A stretch of DNA of 64,000 nucleotides from Chlorophyllum brunneum (Eukaryota > Basidiomycota > Agaricomycetes > Agaricales > Agaricaceae). Location: the NCBI GenBank assembly GCA_963576785.1, contig OY756145.1, forward strand, positions 1,488,001 through 1,552,000. The letters are read 5' to 3'. A program made the translations under genes and the position numbers. The notes beneath the pieces are model-generated. The model was given only the letters and a program-made list of their open reading frames with translations, was not told the DNA's origin and made no database searches. Shown here piece by piece: positions 59,601 to 64,000 of this stretch (position 1 is its first letter; every line of letters begins with the position of its first letter).

Positions 59601-60544
59601 AAGGAAGGTTTGTGGATGACGGCGCGGGAGGGGTGGCAGTGGGTAAAAAAGACTAGACGAGATGGCCGAATGAGGCCCTGGGTGAGTTGGATGTAGAGAA
59701 AGCTTACGATTAGTGAGTTCCCGGGTGAGGGCATGATCTAGCTCAACATGAGCGGGTCTATCAAGAGTCATTCCAATGATAGGACCATCAAGGAAGATTT
59801 CCTCGGATGAGATAGCGTTCCCTCGGTCATTGCGAAAGCGTTTGCGGCTGCCGAGGCGGTCGCCATCAGTCATTTCCGGGGGGGCTGATGCGGAGGCAGT
59901 GGCAGGGTCAGGAGGATAAGCACGATGGGGTTGATTGTAACGTGGGGTATCGGTTGGATAAGGTGCCTGGGAGGGATAAGAGGGACGATAGTCAGACGGA
60001 GAGAGTCCAGGTTGCAAATGGTTTGGCTGCGTGTCTCGCTCCTGCTTGAGAGACCGGGGTGCAGGTACAGGCCTGCCCGCCGAGTCGGTGTAAGTGCACG
60101 CCTTGGAGGCGTAATAGCTGCAACGTGATTCGCCTTCAGAGACAAGGGTGGTTCTTGGAGGGGACGGACTGACCAGTTGCTACACGGTGCTGGAGCAAGA
60201 GTGAGCGCCGGGGCAGAAACGAGGACGGGATGCGTACCTGTACCATCACAGCGGCGTTTGCTTTTATGACAGGCGTCGCAGGCCTAGATAAACATGAGCA
60301 CGGTGGAACGAGGCGAAGGGAAGACGATGGAGAGGAGTACTTTGGCAAGACGCTTCCGCTTTGGACCCTTCATGAATACGGGTGAGGGCTCCAGCTTGTC
60401 CTCTGGCTGCTGTTCCTGGGGAATGGCGATGCGGTGGGGATCTGGAGGGTATGGGGGGGACGTGTGAAATGAAGAGTAGGAGGGGAGCGGAGGAGCGGAG
60501 GAAGGCTGGGTCAGGGGAGGCCTAGAGCGGTCAAACTGGTCCAT
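56673..60544 (-). CDS. Zn2Cys6 transcription factor with fungal-specific regulatory domain
   Basis: The ATG at 60544 begins MDQFDRSRPPLTQPSS. The zinc cluster is split by three introns: KRKRLAK, ACDACHKSKRRCDGTA, PCSNC and YYASKACTYT. Joined, the six Cys spacing is C-x2-C-x6-C-x5-C-x2-C-x6-C. A linker rich in Pro and Tyr follows. The fungal-specific middle-homology domain starts at HALTRELTNLFFTHCHPSRAVIHKPSFS and includes FKREAVRRIFWLIHLLDVMASIYFKK. A further exon set continues to about 58400. The C-terminal third is rich in His, Gln and Pro (near 57240-57500), likely an activation region, ending near 56673. At least nine exons; the middle (57700-58900) was only partly resolved. The target genes are unknown. 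Confidence 0.8.
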
Positions 60545-61101
60545 GGAATGGCATGCAAAGTTATATAAGAAGGAGAGGCGGAGGGAAGAGGATAATCAGG
60601 GAAGAAAGCAGGAGGAGTGCAATGTCGCAGGCGTGACTTTCCGTCACTTGACTAGACGCAGTGTCACTGGCTGGCCATCAGGCGTCCGTCGGGCGAGGAC
60701 GGGGGCTGGAGCGGGCGCGGGGCGTGGAGCGGGCGGTGGGGGTGGGTGGGACGGGGCGCGAGAGTGTGCTGGACGGTGGATTTATCGCTGGCGATCAGAG
60801 AACGGTCACACGCGCGATGTCACAGCGGACGCAAAGTGCCGGGGAGTCGTCCGCCGGCAGATGGGAGGAGGGAGAAGTCGGGAAGGCCTGCAGACACGCC
60901 GATGATCCCACACGTGCTGCCCTCACCGCCGGTACCCAAATTGGCAGACGCTCATCCGCTCCAGCCCTTGCGGTTCCTGTCCCTTTGCCCCTTTCAGCCC
61001 ACCCGCAACTTAAACTTGCATCACTACATCCCTCTCGTGTGAAATCATGGCTTGTCTACTACGTTTACACACTATGTTTTCACTCTCCAGCCTCAACCCT
61101 G
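60545..61101. other. Intergenic, no gene seen
   Basis: A 557-bp GC-rich gap: the transcription factor upstream region and the P2 3' flank. A plus-strand open frame near 60661-61176 shows only Gly/Arg-rich low complexity. Confidence 0.5.
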
Positions 61102-61604
61102 CTAATCGAACAGACCAAAGCCCATGTCGTCATCGGATTCCTCCTGCAAGCCCTGTCAGTTCTCCGAAACGGATAGATCACCATCGCGCAACATACCTTC
61201 TCCTCAACCTTCTCCTCCTTCTTCTCCTCGGCGGCGGGAGCTGCCCCACCGCTCGCAGCAGGAGCAGCACCCCCAGCACCACCACCACCACCAGAGGGAA
61301 CCTAAGTACACTTTTGTCAGCTGCGGCACGTAAGCCGAGTCGCCTGTACTCACAGAAGCGAGCTTGCTGTTACCCTCAGCAATCAACTGAATAATATTCC
61401 GTCCGAGTTACGACAAACTGCTAGATTGTCGAGTCATTCACGCACCTCATTGACATCCTTATCCTTGAGCTCATCAAGGAGCTTGTCGAGACGCTCATCA
61501 TCTGTCTCGATACCAGCAGCATCAAGGACTTTCCGGATACCAGCGGCGTCAGGGGAGGCGACACCGGCAACTTGTAGGAGGAGGTAAGCAGCGATGTAAC
61601 GCAT
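61102..61604 (-). CDS. RPP2: 60S acidic ribosomal protein P2
   Basis: Stalk protein that recruits translation GTPases. Exons 61604-61446, 61386-61354, 61301-61197 and 61143-61102 give 112 residues, a normal length. It starts MRYIAAYLLLQVAG, has the Gly/Ala-rich hinge (GGGGGAGGAAPAASGGAAP) and ends in the acidic ESDDDMGFGLFD tail that marks P-proteins. A likely 5' UTR intron (61605-61655, GTATGC to GTCTAG) ends directly before the ATG. P1 would not have the MRY start. Confidence 0.95.
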
Positions 61605-61975
61605 CTAGACAGATTCCATTCAATGTCCTGCGACGGATACATATGAAATGCATACTTTAAATCAGGTATGGAATAAGTGTTTTGACAGAAGTAAGCAACG
61701 ATAGCCACAAATCGCTAAGGTAACAGTCAGTGATTCATGCTTCCGGGAGTAGGGAGCACCAAAATCGTACCTTTTAATCCGAAGGAAGACTTATGGATTC
61801 TACCGTCAGCAATGGGTAGAAAATGTTCAGCGTCTGTGTTGCGTCATGACTGGTACTATACAGTATTATATAATATCTTTCCACGCGACAGCCACAGGTT
61901 TCCTTTTCCACATTGATATCGTCCAGCCCGCCGTCGTCGTCCTCAAGACTCAAAACACCACAACCATGGTGAGCA
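61605..61975. promoter_or_regulatory. Shared upstream region of two ribosomal protein genes
   Basis: A 371-bp gap between divergent RPP2 and RPS15 starts. It holds the RPP2 5' UTR intron, and a TATA-like stretch (ATTATATAATATC) near 61864 serves either strand. Coordinated expression is inferred, not shown. Confidence 0.5.
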
Positions 61976-62963
61976 TTCCATGCTATTAGAAAGTACATCA
62001 CAAGGCGAACTATGGAGCGTACAAAATAGTCTGAAGTCACCGACCCCAAAGTCGCCGCCGACCTGAAGAAGAAGAGGACCTTTCGTACCTTCTCCTACCG
62101 CGGCGTCGAGCTCGACAAGCTCTTGGATCTGAGCAACGAAGATGTTCGTGTACCTTTCCGTTATCCATTCAGTAATCCCTCTGATCGAGCGTATTTTGCA
62201 GTTTGTTGAAGTATGTCCATATGCCTTGATTCATCAGCATCCGAATCCTCAAGTACCTCCCCCCCAATAGCTCGTTCACGCTCGTGCCCGCCGCCGCTTC
62301 CAACGTGGTCTCAAGCGCCGTCCTATGGGTCTCATTAAAAAGCTGCGTAAGGCCAAGAAGGAGGCTCCCCCCAATGAGAAACCTACTGTCGTCAAGACCC
62401 ACCTTCGTGATATGATTATCGTCCCCGAAATGATTGGTAGCGTCGTTGGTATCTACAATGGCAAGGTGAGTGCGGTCCACAACCTCGAAAATGGGAGGAG
62501 GGAAAAGGCCAGGGGGTTCGTTGCATTTCGCACTTCAAGATGGGATCCTAGTTCCCTCCGACTCCGTGCTCTGTCTTCCCTGGCCTTTCTACCCTCCATC
62601 CCATCCGAACACATCTGATTGGTTTTCTCCATCCAGGTCTTCAATTCTGTCGAGATCAAGCCCGAGATGACTGGTCATTACCTTGCCGAGTTCTCATGCT
62701 CGTACAGGCCTGTCAAGCACGGTCGTCCTGGTGTAAGTACCCTCTGGTCACCATTCGTCCATTTCCCTCGTGCTGATGTATGCTCGTTTCCAGATTGGTG
62801 CCACACACTGTAAGTCCTCATGGTTCCACCCTCCTTTCCAACAGACCAGATCCTCACCTTCACCATCCCTAATAATTCAGCTTCCCGATTGTGCGTTACA
62901 TCCCGTTTTGTTTTCTTAATCGGATCCTAACCATGGGCACGTTTTAGCATCCCCCTCAAATAA
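61976..62963 (+). CDS. RPS15: 40S ribosomal protein uS19 (S15)
   Basis: Eight coding exons give 152 residues: 61976-61978, 62030-62143, 62202-62210, 62271-62465, 62637-62732, 62794-62809, 62881-62890 and 62948-62963. All introns are GT-AG. Key joins are M to [12 protein letters not shown] to FVE to [14 protein letters not shown] to [11 protein letters not shown], and IGATHS to SRF to IPLK, the universally conserved C-terminus. The total coding length is 459 nt, divisible by three. Exon 3 is 9 nt (TTTGTTGAA), exon 6 is 16 nt and exon 7 is 10 nt. uS19 lies at the head of the small subunit near the A site. Confidence 0.95.
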
Positions 62964-63392
62964 ATATACATTGTCTGGGAAGGGTTGTACTACGTACATT
63001 CTCGCTATTGCGACCGTTGTCATTTTACTTGCATCCTCCACTACAAAAGCAGTTCCATGCAACATTATGCTTATGAGCACCCTTTATGAATTTCTTCTAC
63101 GGCAAAGCTGGGGACCGGACTATGAATAAGGATGAACAACTTCCTTAGGCTGGATGTAATATCTCTTACGATGTGCCCTTACGTCGCCTGATCAAGGTTG
63201 GATTCCCAGTGGGATCCTCGTCCCCTGTAACGTTGCCATAACTTCCGACCCTGATTCACTTTGGTGGATTTTTGGGAAGCGCCCAAATGACTCTACTGTC
63301 TTTTTTTCACTGCGGCGTATGGTGGAAGCCCTGTACCGTACCCCACTTTCCTGCCTTCATCCTTTATTCAATTCATCACTCCTTTGCAACCG
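62964..63392. other. Intergenic, no gene seen
   Basis: A 429-bp gap holding the RPS15 3' flank and the upstream region of the next gene. It includes CTTTTTTTCACTG at 63299-63311. No other element seen. Confidence 0.5.
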
Positions 63393-64000
63393 ATGGCTGC
63401 GGACGACGTCCCCGCAGAAATCTGGGGTAAAATATTTGAACTGTGTTGCAACGACGGTGGCGAGACTGGGAGGTCATTAGCCCTCGTCTCAACATACATC
63501 CATGCAGTATCTAAGCCCTATCAATACCTTTCCGCCACAATCACAGGAAAGCATGCCATTGCGAAGTTTGCGAACCTGCTGGCTGAGGATGTCGAATGTC
63601 GTCGCGTTAAACGCCTTTTCATGTCGACACTCAAACCCGAACCAGGCTTGGTGGAACACGTCCGAAGAGGCTCCACACGATCCTGTTTCTCATCAGGCGG
63701 CACTACGGTCGTCACACCGAGCGAGCGCCACAAAGTACTAGACGACATATACCGCATCCTCGAGTTCATAGCACCCTCGGTCCGGATTCTCCACATAGTC
63801 ATGGGGTTCCACCGCGAAGAAATATTTTTCCCTATGGAGTTCCCTGTGCTGGAGGAGTTGACGATTCAAGGACCATTCCACGACCACTACGATTGCAACG
63901 ACGACTTTTATGACACGTTGTATCCGCCCACACCATCTCTCCGAAGGTTGTACCTGACGGATGTATTTACCTGCATCAATGATCGGACGTATCCTGCCCT
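63393..64000 (+). CDS. F-box-like protein, 5' part (runs off the window)
   Basis: The ATG at 63393 opens a frame of about 202 codons with no stop to the end of the window. It starts MAADDVPAEIWGKIFELCC, then SLALVSTYIHAVSKPYQY, the F-box-like pattern of the large Agaricomycete family. Leucine-rich segments follow (VLEELTIQGPF, SLRRLYLTDVF). The C-terminus is outside. The substrate is unknown. Confidence 0.72.
   Translation, partial: MAADDVPAEIWGKIFELCCNDGGETGRSLALVSTYIHAVSKPYQYLSATITGKHAIAKFANLLAEDVECRRVKRLFMSTLKPEPGLVEHVRRGSTRSCFSSGGTTVVTPSERHKVLDDIYRILEFIAPSVRILHIVMGFHREEIFFPMEFPVLEELTIQGPFHDHYDCNDDFYDTLYPPTPSLRRLYLTDVFTCINDRTYPA

Noticed and set aside
60661..61176. 171-codon plus-strand frame between the Zn2Cys6 and P2 genes
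   Set aside because: Low-complexity Gly/Arg translation with no domain, and it overlaps the P2 3' end.
1..64000. tRNA genes, CRISPR arrays, intact transposons
   Set aside because: No T-loop consensus with a matching acceptor stem, no spaced repeats, and no transposase or reverse transcriptase motifs were seen on either strand.

Overview
This is nuclear DNA of a filamentous basidiomycete, most likely an Agaricomycete. Genes are dense, on both strands, and split by many 45-75 bp introns. The best protein matches from memory are to mushroom-type proteins, including F-box and BTB proteins of the kind expanded in that class. I see no bacterial features, no CRISPR, no convincing tRNA and no intact transposon. 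All functional names come from reading translated motifs by eye. No database search was run.

Layout. 1-376: 5' part of mitoribosomal uL23m (minus, runs off the window), head to head with a Dcr2-like phosphatase (558-3029). 3188-6330: polarisome protein Bud6/Aip3. 6331-9146: 2.8 kb with no recognisable gene. 9147-14435: minus-strand block of a membrane glycosyltransferase-like protein, a BTB protein and mitochondrial dihydroorotate dehydrogenase. 15264-19398: importin Kap123. 19705-22732: Axl2-like cadherin-fold membrane protein. 23071-23488: dynein light chain. 24505-27047: Gin4/Cdr2-type kinase, divergent from DNA ligase IV (27258-31749). 32125-34977: forkhead factor. 35960-39555: SF3B1. 39766-42998: AP-1 gamma-adaptin, divergent from an unknown two-TM protein (43185-44183).

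The second half continues with a 1,940-residue CCCH-finger/GW-repeat/RING-IBR protein (44510-50532), an F-box-like protein (50633-51331) and an M20 carboxypeptidase (51686-54110). A 1.7 kb stretch without a clear gene follows. Then come V-ATPase subunit G (55823-56350), a Zn2Cys6 transcription factor (56673-60544), ribosomal P2 and uS19/RPS15 as a divergent pair (61102-62963), and the start of another F-box-like gene (63393 to the end).

Most of the window is conserved housekeeping. The features I found most notable are: (a) the multi-CCCH RING-IBR protein with tandem GW repeats that look like Argonaute hooks; (b) RPS15 exons of 3, 9, 16, 10 and 16 nt; (c) start codons that form an exon alone (VMA10, RPS15); (d) two GC-AG introns in the first introns of two divergent genes that share one promoter. 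Bud6, Axl2 and a Gin4-type kinase, all known in yeast for bud-site and septin work, lie within 24 kb. They are not adjacent and I do not claim they form a functional cluster.
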